From Bradyrhizobium ontarionense (GTDB lineage: Bacteria > Pseudomonadota > Alphaproteobacteria > Rhizobiales > Xanthobacteraceae), in the NCBI RefSeq assembly GCF_021088345.1, contig NZ_CP088156.1, forward strand, positions 5,332,001-5,396,000: a DNA stretch of 64,000 bases. Direction: 5' to 3'. Positions 39,366-47,877 of this stretch are shown in pieces. The position numbers were made by a program, and so were the translations under genes. The notes under the pieces are model-generated. The model had not been told where the DNA came from, did no database searches, and saw only the letters and a list, made by a program, of their open reading frames with translations. Within the stretch, counting starts at the first letter, position 1, and each line of letters begins with the position of its first letter.

Positions 39366-40466
39366 ATGGTTCAACAGGAAAGCGAGGCCGTTGCCGATCG
39401 GGTGCCGGTGGTGAAGCCACAGGCCGATCCGATCGCGCCGACGCATGGCGCGGCACTGCCTGTGGTCGCGGCCCATGCAGTCCGGCCGAAACGCCGCGTG
39501 TGGCCATTGCTGCTGCTCGTCCTCGCCATCGGTGCGGCCGGAGGCGGCGGTTATGTCTGGTGGCAGCGCCTGCATCCGCCGCTGCCGCTCGGCATCAGCG
39601 TCAGCAATGGCCGCATTGAGGCCGACGAGATCGACATCGCGACCAAATATGCCGGGCGCGTCGCCGAGCTGCGTGCCGATATCGGCGACCTCGTCGAGGC
39701 CGGGCAGATCGTCGCGCGCATGGACATCAGGGAACTCCAACAGTCGCTCTCCAAGGCGGAGGCGCAGACCGAACAGGCGCAGCATGTGGTCGATCAGGCG
39801 CGCGCCAACCTGGCGCAGCTGCAGGCCCAGAAGACGCTCGCCGAGCAGGAGATGGAGCGCACGCGCGGCCTGCTGCAGAACGGCTGGACCACGCGAGAGC
39901 TCGCCGACCAGCGCCAGCAGGCGCTGGACGCGGCGATCGCCGGATACGCCGGCGCGCAGTCCAAGATATCGGAGGCGCAACACGCGCTCGAAGCCGTCCG
40001 TCACGACGTCGCGCTCTACACCGTGCAGATCGCCGACAATTCGCTGATCGCGCCGAAGGCGGGCCGCATCCAGTATCGTCTCGCCAATGTCGGCGAGGTG
40101 CTGGGCGCCGGCGGCAAGGTCTTCACCATGCTCGACGTCGGCTACGTCTACATGGACGTGTTCCTGCCGACCGAGCAGGTCGGCAAGGTCAAGGTCGGGA
40201 CTGACGCGCGGATCGTGCTTGATGCCTATCCGGATCGTCCGATCCCGGCGAAAGTCGCTTTCGTCGCGAGTCAGGCACAGTTCACGCCGAAGACGGTCGA
40301 GACGCAGAGCGAGCGCGACAAGCTGATGTTCCGCATCCGCGTTCGCGTCGATCAGGACAAATTGGCTGCGCATGTCGATGCCGTGAGAAGCGGGTTGCCC
40401 GGGGTCGCCTATGTCAGGTGGAATTCCGACGTGGCCTGGCCCGCACGCCTGCAAGCCGCGCCATGA
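39366..40466 (+). CDS. HlyD family periplasmic adaptor (membrane fusion protein)
   Basis: 366 aa from the ATG at 39366. A single N-terminal transmembrane helix (WPLLLLVLAIGAAGGGGYVWW) is followed by a biotinyl-lipoyl-like domain (GRIEADEIDIATKYAGRVAELRADIGDLVEAGQIVARMD), a long alpha-helical hairpin (about 125-235) and a beta-barrel domain. It bridges the inner-membrane ABC exporter to an outer-membrane channel; no TolC-like gene is in the window. Overlaps the next gene by 4 bp. Confidence 0.92.
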   Translation: MVQQESEAVADRVPVVKPQADPIAPTHGAALPVVAAHAVRPKRRVWPLLLLVLAIGAAGGGGYVWWQRLHPPLPLGISVSNGRIEADEIDIATKYAGRVAELRADIGDLVEAGQIVARMDIRELQQSLSKAEAQTEQAQHVVDQARANLAQLQAQKTLAEQEMERTRGLLQNGWTTRELADQRQQALDAAIAGYAGAQSKISEAQHALEAVRHDVALYTVQIADNSLIAPKAGRIQYRLANVGEVLGAGGKVFTMLDVGYVYMDVFLPTEQVGKVKVGTDARIVLDAYPDRPIPAKVAFVASQAQFTPKTVETQSERDKLMFRIRVRVDQDKLAAHVDAVRSGLPGVAYVRWNSDVAWPARLQAAP

Positions 40467-43207
40467 GCATCGCCGCGCCTCCGGTCGCGGTCGTGAGGCA
40501 TCTGTCCCAGCACTATCGCGGTGTCACCGCTCTCGACGACGTCTCGATCGAGATCCCCTCCGGCTGCGTGGTCGGCCTGATCGGTCCCGACGGCGTCGGC
40601 AAGTCGTCGTTGCTGTCGATCCTGGCCGGCGCGCGTGCGATCCAGGACGGGCAGGCGACCGTGCTCGGTGCCGACATGGCGGACCGCGACGCCCGCACCC
40701 AGGTCTGCCCGCGCATCGCCTACATGCCGCAAGGACTGGGGAAGAATCTCTATCCCGACCTCAGCGTCCGCGAGAACATCACATTCTTTGCAAGACTGTT
40801 CGGCCAGTCCCGTGCCGAGCGCGACTGGCGCATCGCCGAGCTGATGGAGGCGACGGCGCTCGCCGACTTCGCCGACCGACCGGCGAAGAAGCTGTCCGGC
40901 GGCATGAAGCAGAAACTCGGGCTGTGCTGCTCGCTGATCCACGATCCAGACCTGCTCATTCTGGACGAGCCGACCACCGGCGTCGATCCGTTGTCGCGCC
41001 GCCAGTTCTGGGACCTGATCGACCGCCTGCGCGCACGCAGCGCGGCCGGCATGAGCGTCATCGTCGCCACCGCCTACATGGAGGAGGCCGAGCGGTTCGA
41101 CTGGCTGATCGCGATGAACGACGGCCGCATCCTCGCGGCCGGTTCGCCTGCGGAGCTGAGGCAGCAGACCGGGGCGGCCGACATCGAGGGCGCCTTCGTT
41201 GCCCTGCTGCCGCAGGCGCCCGATTCGCGTCGTGCGGAGATGCCGGTCAAAACCGAGCTCGACGGCAGCCACGAGACTGTCATCGTCGCGCGCGATTTGA
41301 CCTGCCGCTTCGGTGATTTCACCGCTGTCGACCGTGTCAATTTCTCGATCCGCAAGGGCGAGATCTTCGGCTTCGTCGGCTCCAACGGCTGCGGCAAGAC
41401 CACGACCATGAAGATGCTCACCGGCCTTCTGCCGCCAAGCGAAGGCGAGGCGCTGATCTTCGGCCGTTCCATGGAGGCCGGCAACTACGAGTCGCGCAGC
41501 CGCGTCGGCTACATGTCGCAGGCCTTCTCGCTCTATGGTGAGCTCACGGTGCGGCAGAACCTGGTGCTGCACGCGCGCCTGTTCCATCTGCCTCCCGAGT
41601 TCGCGGAGAAGCGCATCGCGGAGCTGGTCGATCGCTGCGATCTGACGGATCATATCGACGGCCTCGCAGCCGATCTGCCGCTCGGTATCCGCCAGCGGCT
41701 GTCGCTTGCGGTGGCGATCGTCCACAAGCCCGACCTGCTGATTCTGGATGAGCCGACCTCGGGCGTCGATCCGGTGGCACGTAATCAGTTCTGGCGTTTG
41801 CTGATCGAATTGTCGCGCGATGACGACATGACGATCTTCGTCTCGACGCATTTCATGAACGAGGCCGCGCGCTGCGACCGGCTGTCGCTGATGCATGAGG
41901 GTCGCGTGCTGGCGACCGACACGCCGGACGGGCTGATCCGGGCCAAGGGCGCGCAGACGCTGGAGCAGGCCTTCATCGCCTTCCTGGAGCAGGAGGTCGG
42001 TGTCGACGCTCCGCCGCCGACGCTGACGCAGGCCAATCCGGCCCGCGCATCGGACGCGGTTGCAGCAGGCGGCAGGCGAGCGCGGTTCAGTCCGCGCCGG
42101 ATGTTTGCCTACACCATCCGCGAAGGTCTCGAACTCATCCGCGATCCGATCAGGCTGTTGTTCGCGCTGTTCGGCACGGCCTTCCTGATGATCGTGTTCG
42201 GTGTCGGCATCTCCACCGACGTCAACAATCTGACCTTCGCCGCGCTCGATCGCGATCAGACGCCGGAGAGCCGTGCCTATCTCGCCGAGCTCAGAGGCTC
42301 GCGCTATTTCCTCGAGAAGCCGCCGCTCGCCGACTACGCCGATCTGGAGCGGCGCATGAAGACCGGCGACATCAAGGCCTCGATCGAGATCCCGCCCAAT
42401 TTCGGCGTCGACATCAAGCGCGGCCGTCCCGCCTTCGTGTCGGCCTGGATCGATGGCGCCATGCCGTTCCGCGCCGAGACCATCCGCGGCTATCTCGAAG
42501 GCACGCACCAGCTCTATCTCGGCGATCCCGCGGTCAAGACGACCCGGCCGGCGGCGGCGTCCGCGGTCAATGTCGAGATCCGCTTCAAGTACAATCAGGC
42601 GTTCGACAGCATCTATGCGATGGTGCCGAGCACGATCGCCATGCTGCTGGCGCTGTTTCCAGCGATCCTGATGGCGCTCGCCGTGGTCCGGGAGAAGGAG
42701 CTCGGCTCGATCACCAATCTCTATGTCACACCGGTGACACGGCTCGAATTCCTGCTCGGCAAGCAGCTGCCTTACGTCGGCGTCGCGCTGGTGAATTTCG
42801 CGGTCATGTTTGCGATGGCGATCCTGCTGTTCGGTGTCCCTCTCAAGGGCGCGTTCCTGCCGCTGCTCGTGGGCACCGTCGTCTACGTCTTCACCACGAC
42901 GGCCTATGGCATGCTGATCTCGACCTTCTGCAGCACCCAGATCGCGGCGCTGTTCGGCACCGCGATCCTCACGGTGCTGCCGGCGACGCAGTTCTCGGGG
43001 ATGATGGTGCCGGTGTCGTCGCTGTCCGGGGTGGCGCGCATGCTCGGCATGGGATTTCCGATGACCTATTACCGCCCGATCAGCGTCGGCACCTTCACCA
43101 AGGGTCTGGGCTTTGCGGATGTCGGTCCGGACATCCTGGCGCTGCTCGTCTTCATTCCGGTCCTGATCGGGCTCAGCCTCGTGCTGCTGCCCAAGCAGGA
43201 GAGATGA
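40463..43207 (+). CDS. ABC exporter, two ATP-binding domains fused to a permease (YhiH/RbbA type)
   Basis: 914 aa. Nucleotide-binding domain 1 has Walker A GPDGVGKSS (41-49), LSGGMKQKL and LILDEPTTGVDP; domain 2 has GSNGCGKTT and LLILDEPTSGVDP, with the signature loop reading LPLGIRQRLSL instead of LSGGQ, as is usual for this subfamily. The C-terminal 370 residues are an ABC-2 permease with a first helix (LLFALFGTAFLMIVFGVGI), a large extracytoplasmic domain and five more helices. E. coli RbbA was reported as ribosome-associated, but the HlyD and permease partners here indicate an efflux pump. Confidence 0.93.
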   Translation: MSIAAPPVAVVRHLSQHYRGVTALDDVSIEIPSGCVVGLIGPDGVGKSSLLSILAGARAIQDGQATVLGADMADRDARTQVCPRIAYMPQGLGKNLYPDLSVRENITFFARLFGQSRAERDWRIAELMEATALADFADRPAKKLSGGMKQKLGLCCSLIHDPDLLILDEPTTGVDPLSRRQFWDLIDRLRARSAAGMSVIVATAYMEEAERFDWLIAMNDGRILAAGSPAELRQQTGAADIEGAFVALLPQAPDSRRAEMPVKTELDGSHETVIVARDLTCRFGDFTAVDRVNFSIRKGEIFGFVGSNGCGKTTTMKMLTGLLPPSEGEALIFGRSMEAGNYESRSRVGYMSQAFSLYGELTVRQNLVLHARLFHLPPEFAEKRIAELVDRCDLTDHIDGLAADLPLGIRQRLSLAVAIVHKPDLLILDEPTSGVDPVARNQFWRLLIELSRDDDMTIFVSTHFMNEAARCDRLSLMHEGRVLATDTPDGLIRAKGAQTLEQAFIAFLEQEVGVDAPPPTLTQANPARASDAVAAGGRRARFSPRRMFAYTIREGLELIRDPIRLLFALFGTAFLMIVFGVGISTDVNNLTFAALDRDQTPESRAYLAELRGSRYFLEKPPLADYADLERRMKTGDIKASIEIPPNFGVDIKRGRPAFVSAWIDGAMPFRAETIRGYLEGTHQLYLGDPAVKTTRPAAASAVNVEIRFKYNQAFDSIYAMVPSTIAMLLALFPAILMALAVVREKELGSITNLYVTPVTRLEFLLGKQLPYVGVALVNFAVMFAMAILLFGVPLKGAFLPLLVGTVVYVFTTTAYGMLISTFCSTQIAALFGTAILTVLPATQFSGMMVPVSSLSGVARMLGMGFPMTYYRPISVGTFTKGLGFADVGPDILALLVFIPVLIGLSLVLLPKQER

Positions 43208-43210
43208 GCC

Positions 43211-44341
43211 ATGTTGCGCTCGCTCTCCACCATCTTCTGGCTCGGCACCAAGGAGTTGCGCAGCCTGTTCGGCGACCTCGTGCTGATCGGGCTCGTGATC
43301 TATTCGTTTACGGTCGCGGTGATCAGCCAGGCCCAGAGCAATTCGCAGGAGCTGCACCACGCCTCGCTCGCCGTCGTCGACGAGGACCAATCCGAACTGT
43401 CGCGCCGGATCATCAGCGCCTTCATGCTCCCCTATTTCCAGGCGCCTGTTGACATCGGCGAGAGCCAGGTCGGGCCGCTGATGAACAGCGGCCGCTTCAC
43501 CTTCGTGCTCGACATTCCGCCGAACTTCCAGCGCGACGTGCTGGCGGGGCGCAGGCCGGCGCTGCAGGTCAATGTCGACGCCACCGCGATGATCCAAGCG
43601 GGTCTGGGGTCCGGCTACGCACTGCAGATCATCAACACCGAAGTCGCCTGGTATCTGGCGCGGTCGGAGACCTCCGTGCCCGCGCCGGTCAATCTCGTGA
43701 CGCGGATCGCCTTCAATCCGAACGTGACGACCGCCTGGTTCGAGAGCGTGATGGGCATCATCAACAGTGTCACGATGCTCGCCATCATCCTGGCCGGCGC
43801 GGCGCTGGTGCGGGAGCGCGAGCACGGCACCATGGATCATCTGCTGGTGATGCCGGTGTCGCCGTTCGAGATCGCGATGTCGAAGATCTGGGCCAATGCG
43901 CTCGTGATCGCCGTGGCGGTCGTGATCGCCCTCTATGTCGTCGTGCAGGGAATCCTGCGCGTGCCGATCACGGGCTCGATCCCGCTGTTCATGGGTGGTG
44001 TGGTGCTCTATCTGTTTTTCGCCACCGCGGTCGGGCTGTTTCTCGGCACCATCGCACGCTCGATGCCGCAACTCGGCCTGCTCTATATCCTCGTCGCCGT
44101 GCCGATGAATCTGCTGTCCGGCGGCGCGACTCCGGTCGAGAGCCAGCCGGTGTGGCTCTCGACGATCATGAAGGCCTCGCCATCGACGCATTTCGTGTCG
44201 TTCGCGCAGGCCATTCTGTATCGCGGCGCCGGGCTCGATGTGGTGTGGCCGCAATTCGTGGCCGTGGCCGGCATCGCAGGACTGTTCCTGGCGCTGACCT
44301 TGTGGCGCTTCCGTGCCGCGGTGGGCGCGACCGGAGCGTGA
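43211..44341 (+). CDS. ABC-2 type permease (YhhJ/YbhR-like)
   Basis: 376 aa. A first helix (DLVLIGLVIYSFTVAVIS), a large periplasmic domain (about residues 45-175), then a cluster of five helices including NSVTMLAIILAGAALVREREHGTMDHLLVMPVSPFEI, the ABC-2 signature. It starts 3 bp after the fused ABC gene, completing an HlyD / ABC-ABC-permease / permease operon that makes a heterodimeric membrane domain. Substrate unknown. Confidence 0.93.
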   Translation: MLRSLSTIFWLGTKELRSLFGDLVLIGLVIYSFTVAVISQAQSNSQELHHASLAVVDEDQSELSRRIISAFMLPYFQAPVDIGESQVGPLMNSGRFTFVLDIPPNFQRDVLAGRRPALQVNVDATAMIQAGLGSGYALQIINTEVAWYLARSETSVPAPVNLVTRIAFNPNVTTAWFESVMGIINSVTMLAIILAGAALVREREHGTMDHLLVMPVSPFEIAMSKIWANALVIAVAVVIALYVVVQGILRVPITGSIPLFMGGVVLYLFFATAVGLFLGTIARSMPQLGLLYILVAVPMNLLSGGATPVESQPVWLSTIMKASPSTHFVSFAQAILYRGAGLDVVWPQFVAVAGIAGLFLALTLWRFRAAVGATGA

Positions 44342-44569
44342 CATGATAGACACGGCTGCGACTACGGCCCTCGGCATGGTTTCCGGAGCTTTAACGGCGC
44401 GGACCGTTGCGGTCGCAAACAGCCGCGTCTGCCGGCCGTTTTCGCGCCTGCAGGGCGGCAACGCTTCTCCAACCATGCCTCTCGGGCGCCTGCGCCGATA
44501 ACGATTTGGAAAATCGTGGTGGTGCACCCTTGGCTCGTCCTGAGGGAGACGGACGAGGGGAGAGCGATC

Positions 44570-44824
44570 ATGATCAATGGGGAAGCGGTTCTGGAAAACG
44601 TGCGGCGCTATCGCACCATCGCCTGCCTGTATCGCCAGACCGCGGCGTTCCGGCCGCATCAGCGCGACTCGCTGCTGGCCCAGGCCGCGGAATGGGAAAG
44701 CCGGGCTGTCGCCGAGCTCGAGGCTTATTTCATCGCCCGTCATGCGCCGTCGCAAGCCCCGGCGAACAGGAACTATCATACGCCCTCCTACACGTCGTCG
44801 ACGTGGCAGATGGCTGCGGCCTAG
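44570..44824 (+). CDS. Small hypothetical protein
   Basis: 84 aa from the ATG at 44570, with GAGGGGAGAG upstream. Helical N-terminal 60 residues (ENVRRYRTIACLYRQTAAFRPHQRDSLLAQAAEWESRAVAELEAYF) and a low-complexity Ser/Thr/Ala tail. The YRxIAxLYRQxAxFRPxQxxxLLxQAxxWExxA pattern looks like a conserved small rhizobial protein, but I cannot name its function. It lies 228 bp after the exporter operon. Confidence 0.68.
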   Translation: MINGEAVLENVRRYRTIACLYRQTAAFRPHQRDSLLAQAAEWESRAVAELEAYFIARHAPSQAPANRNYHTPSYTSSTWQMAAA

Positions 44825-44896
44825 TCACGGGCCAACATCGTTCATTCCCGCAGCGCGTTCCACGCCCGGGGTGTGCTGATATCGAACCCTCCGCAA

Positions 44897-45257
44897 ACGA
44901 GAGGGGCAGGGAAGACCGGGCACCGACCGGCGCCCGTGGCCCCCGTGCGTGAAGAAGTGCACGGGGCAGGAACCACAGGTTCAGCCGGAATCCCGGCCCT
45001 CCCTGCGCGATGCGCTACGGCTTATACGTGCTCTCCTCGGTGCGCCGGGCTTTCTGGCCATCGTGTGCGCGACAACGCTTGCGCGTTGCGCGGGGACACC
45101 AGCGTCGGGGTGTCAGGACCACACGACTTCACCGTCCGCCACGAACCGTTCGTCGGCATCCCCCGAAGGAAACGCTGCGATTCGTCGCGGCCATCACTCC
45201 CCGCCTCGCGTGTCGTGACGACCGCGATACGCCCTCTGCCCGAGGCGGTATGAGGGC
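44897..45257. repeat. Dispersed ~350 bp repeat, copy 2
   Basis: Same element and orientation as 5793..6145, diverged but collinear: CCCCGTGCGTGAAGAAGTGC, GGGGCAGGAACCACAGG, CCCTGCGCGATG, GGTGCGCCGGGCTTTCTGGC, TGTCAGGACC and GTGACGACCGCGA. Coding frames are not conserved between copies. Confidence 0.75.
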
Positions 45258-45470
45258 ATCAGACATCAAATTACGAAAAAACGAAAGCGGAATATTTTTT
45301 CGTGGCGATCTGGACAGAGGTCATCGCGTTGAACCGGCGCTCGAAATCAGCGTTTCGGCGCATCCGACTTTTTGCTGTTTGCGACTGTAGACCGGGTCGT
45401 AACGGCGCATGAGCTGACCCGACGGGCGACCCAACTTGCGCTTGGGCGACGGCGTTACTCGGACTCGGCC
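45258..45470. other. Intergenic stretch between repeats
   Basis: No gene. Near 45275-45300 there is an A/T-rich run (ACGAAAAAACG, GGAATATTTTTTCG). The rest is undistinguished and leads into the next repeat cluster. Confidence 0.5.
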
Positions 45471-45723
45471 GGACGACAATGGAGTGAGTTGCTACAGCGC
45501 GTCTCCATACCAGCTGTCGTCCCGGGCAAGCCATGGCGTCGCATCGCGACGCCGAGGCGCCGACCCGGGACCCATAGCCCCAGGAGGTTGTTGTTGCGAA
45601 GAACGCCGCTCCAGCATCCTCAACAACGCAGACGGTGGTTATGGATCCCGGGTCTGCGCCCCGGCAACGCTGCCGCGTTGTCCGGACTTGCCCGGGACGA
45701 CAGTGGCGTGAGTTGCTCCAGCG
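45471..45723. repeat. Repeat cluster with perfect 16 bp inverted repeats
   Basis: TGTCGTCCCGGGCAAG (45515-45530) is the exact reverse complement of CTTGCCCGGGACGACA (45687-45702). Outside it, GGACGACAATGGAGTGAGTT (from 45471) is repeated directly as GGACGACAGTGGCGTGAGTT (from 45695), so the element appears to be inserted beside a partial earlier copy of itself. Non-coding; it ends about 70 bp before the SPINDLY-type gene. Confidence 0.8.
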
Positions 45724-45793
45724 TTCTCGAGAGCGCGGATGGCGGTCATGTTGGCGCGGGACTTGCTCAGGCTGATGTGCGCCGGCACCGGCG

Positions 45794-47167
45794 ATGAAGG
45801 ACACGATGAGATCGCTCGGGCGCGACCGCAACATGTGTGCCTGGGACGATTTCGCCCAGTCGTCGACCGATGCCCGTCTTTCGCTGGCGCAGGCGCAATC
45901 CGGACAGATTCCGCCGTTCCTGCTGCTCTCGGTGCCCGGCATGAGCGCCGGCCAGCATCGGATCTGCTCGGAGCTGTGGACCCGCGACCGCATCGCGGCG
46001 AGCAGCGCGGAGCGGACGCGGTTGGATTTTCGCTTCGACTTGACGATCCGCGACAAGCTTCGTGTCGGATACCTTTCAAACGACTTCCACGACCACGCGA
46101 CCGCCCATCTGCTGATCGAGGCGCTCGAGGCGCATGACCGGGAGCGATGTGAGCTGCACGCCTTCTCGTTCGGCGCCGATGATCAGGGGGCGATGCGTCG
46201 GCGGCTCAACGACGCCTTCCACGCCTTCCACGACGTCGCCGCGTTGGGCGATAGCGCCGCGGCCACCGCGGTGCATGCTGCGCAGATCGATGTTCTGGTC
46301 GATCTCAAAGGCTATACGCGCGGCGCCCGGACCGGGATCCTGATGCTGCATCCGGCGCCGGTTCAGGTGAACTTCCTCGGCTATCCCGGAACGCTCGGCG
46401 GCGATATCTGCGACTACATCATCACCGATCCGTTCGTGACGCCGCCGGCGGCCGCGGCCGACTATTCCGAGAGCTTCGCCTACATGCCGCATTCGTACCA
46501 GCCGCATGGCCGGACGGCGCTCGGCCCGCCGCCGGCCCGTGCCGAGGTGGGCCTGCCGGAAGCCGGCTTCGTGTTCTGCTGCTTCAATCAGGCCTACAAG
46601 CTGACGCCCATGGTGTTCGACCTGTGGTGCCGCCTGCTCGACGCGACGCCGGACAGCGTGTTGTGGCTGCTGGCGTCCGATCAGGCCGAGGGCAATCTGC
46701 GCGGCGAGGCGCTGCGCCGAGGCGTGGCGCCGGCTCGTCTGGTGTTCGCGCCCGAGATGACGCAGAGCGAGCATCTTCGGCGGCTCCAGCTCGCCGATCT
46801 CGTGCTCGACACGGCGCCCTATGGCGCCCACACCACGGCGAGCGACGCGCTCTGGGCCGGCGTGCCGATCGTCACCTGCGCCGGAGATACGTTTGCCTCC
46901 CGGGTTGCCGGCAGCCTGCTGCACGCCGTGGGACTTCCCGAGCTCATTGCCGCCGATGAGGCCGACTATGTCGCGGTGGCGCTGACGCTCGCCACCGAGC
47001 CGGACCTGCTGCAGGCCGCCAAGGCCAGGCTCCGGCGCAACCGGCCGGTCACCCCGCTGTTCGACGCGGCCGCCTATGCCCGATCTCTGCAGGACCTTTA
47101 TGACCAGATGTGGCGCCGCTGCCGTAGCGGCGCTGCGCCGGAGCCGATCTGGGCGTCCAAGTCGTGA
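45794..47167 (+). CDS. SPINDLY/O-GlcNAc-transferase-type glycosyltransferase lacking the TPR region
   Basis: 457 aa. The OGT-type GT41 catalytic region is complete in outline: LRVGYLSNDFHDHATAHLLIEALEAHDR, VDLKGYTRGARTGILMLHPAPVQVNFLGYPGTLG, DYIITDPFVTPP, FVFCCFNQAYKLTPMVFDLW, and LVLDTAPYGAHTTASDALWAGVPIVTCAGDTFASRVAGSLL, which binds the sugar nucleotide. Bacterial relatives normally carry several hundred residues of TPR repeats before this; here only a short WDDF-type linker remains and repeat DNA lies directly upstream. It may be 5'-truncated. The start is uncertain. Confidence 0.85.
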   Translation: MKDTMRSLGRDRNMCAWDDFAQSSTDARLSLAQAQSGQIPPFLLLSVPGMSAGQHRICSELWTRDRIAASSAERTRLDFRFDLTIRDKLRVGYLSNDFHDHATAHLLIEALEAHDRERCELHAFSFGADDQGAMRRRLNDAFHAFHDVAALGDSAAATAVHAAQIDVLVDLKGYTRGARTGILMLHPAPVQVNFLGYPGTLGGDICDYIITDPFVTPPAAAADYSESFAYMPHSYQPHGRTALGPPPARAEVGLPEAGFVFCCFNQAYKLTPMVFDLWCRLLDATPDSVLWLLASDQAEGNLRGEALRRGVAPARLVFAPEMTQSEHLRRLQLADLVLDTAPYGAHTTASDALWAGVPIVTCAGDTFASRVAGSLLHAVGLPELIAADEADYVAVALTLATEPDLLQAAKARLRRNRPVTPLFDAAAYARSLQDLYDQMWRRCRSGAAPEPIWASKS

Positions 47168-47236
47168 GCGAGATCAAGTTCTGAACGGGGTGGAGGTGAT
47201 CCGGTTGGCAGTCGCGCCATCGCGGTGTGCCGCAGG

Positions 47237-47797
47237 TCACTTCGTCCTCATGCGTGCTGCAGCGAGTATCCCGATCAAGGCTGCCAGGGCGCCGACGCTG
47301 GTCGCGTTGATCGCGACCAGCGAGGCGTGGTCGGAGTCGGTGACTCTCATCACGGGGGTCCCGAGACGAGAATCGATCAGCAGATAAGACATGAACGGCA
47401 ACGCCAGCAGCGGCAGCGACCGCATGCGCTCGTCGGGGCGGAACAGCAGGGCAGCGAGCAGGGCGCACGGAATGAGGAACAGCTCGACGCCGCTCGGCGT
47501 ACCGAACAGCTTGACGGAGAACACCGTGTTGGCGGTGCCGGTCAGGACCATCAAGGCGCGGCCGGCGAACGAACTGCGGCGCGCCAGCGCCGGGACGGCT
47601 GCGAAGAACGGTGTCGTGAGCAGCGTCAGCCAGGCCGGCCAAGCTGCCGTGCCCGCGATCGCGTGCAGATAGAGCGGATAGAATGGCTGATTGAAGACGA
47701 TGACGATGGCCACCTTGGCGGCGATGTCGGACTGCGGATCGTCAACTGACGCATAGTCCTGTACGGCCGCAAGCCAACGTCCGAGCATGTTACGCAT
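47237..47797 (-). CDS. Multi-pass membrane protein of unknown function
   Basis: 186 aa with about six hydrophobic segments. It begins MRNMLGRWLAAVQDYASVDDPQSDIAAK and resembles the isolated N-terminal membrane domain of some adenylate cyclases or diguanylate cyclases, but no output domain follows. It lies downstream of the histidine kinase gene on the same strand, 80 bp away, and could be co-transcribed. Function not recognised. Confidence 0.65.
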   Translation of the reverse strand: MRNMLGRWLAAVQDYASVDDPQSDIAAKVAIVIVFNQPFYPLYLHAIAGTAAWPAWLTLLTTPFFAAVPALARRSSFAGRALMVLTGTANTVFSVKLFGTPSGVELFLIPCALLAALLFRPDERMRSLPLLALPFMSYLLIDSRLGTPVMRVTDSDHASLVAINATSVGALAALIGILAAARMRTK

Positions 47798-47877
47798 TCA
47801 CGTGCCCCAGTCTTGCATCGGTGCGATCGCTGCGAGGGAAACGCGCCGACGCGCAAGGCGGATCACGTGTATGCGGT

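Noticed and set aside
40409..44779. 1456-codon open frame on the minus strand
   Set aside because: It is antisense to the HlyD/ABC/permease operon; its translation is a low-complexity Arg/Asp/Gln/His string typical of the reverse frame of GC-rich genes.
45271..46056. 261-codon minus-strand frame over the repeat and SPINDLY start
   Set aside because: It crosses non-coding repeat DNA and is antisense to the glycosyltransferase; no domain recognised.
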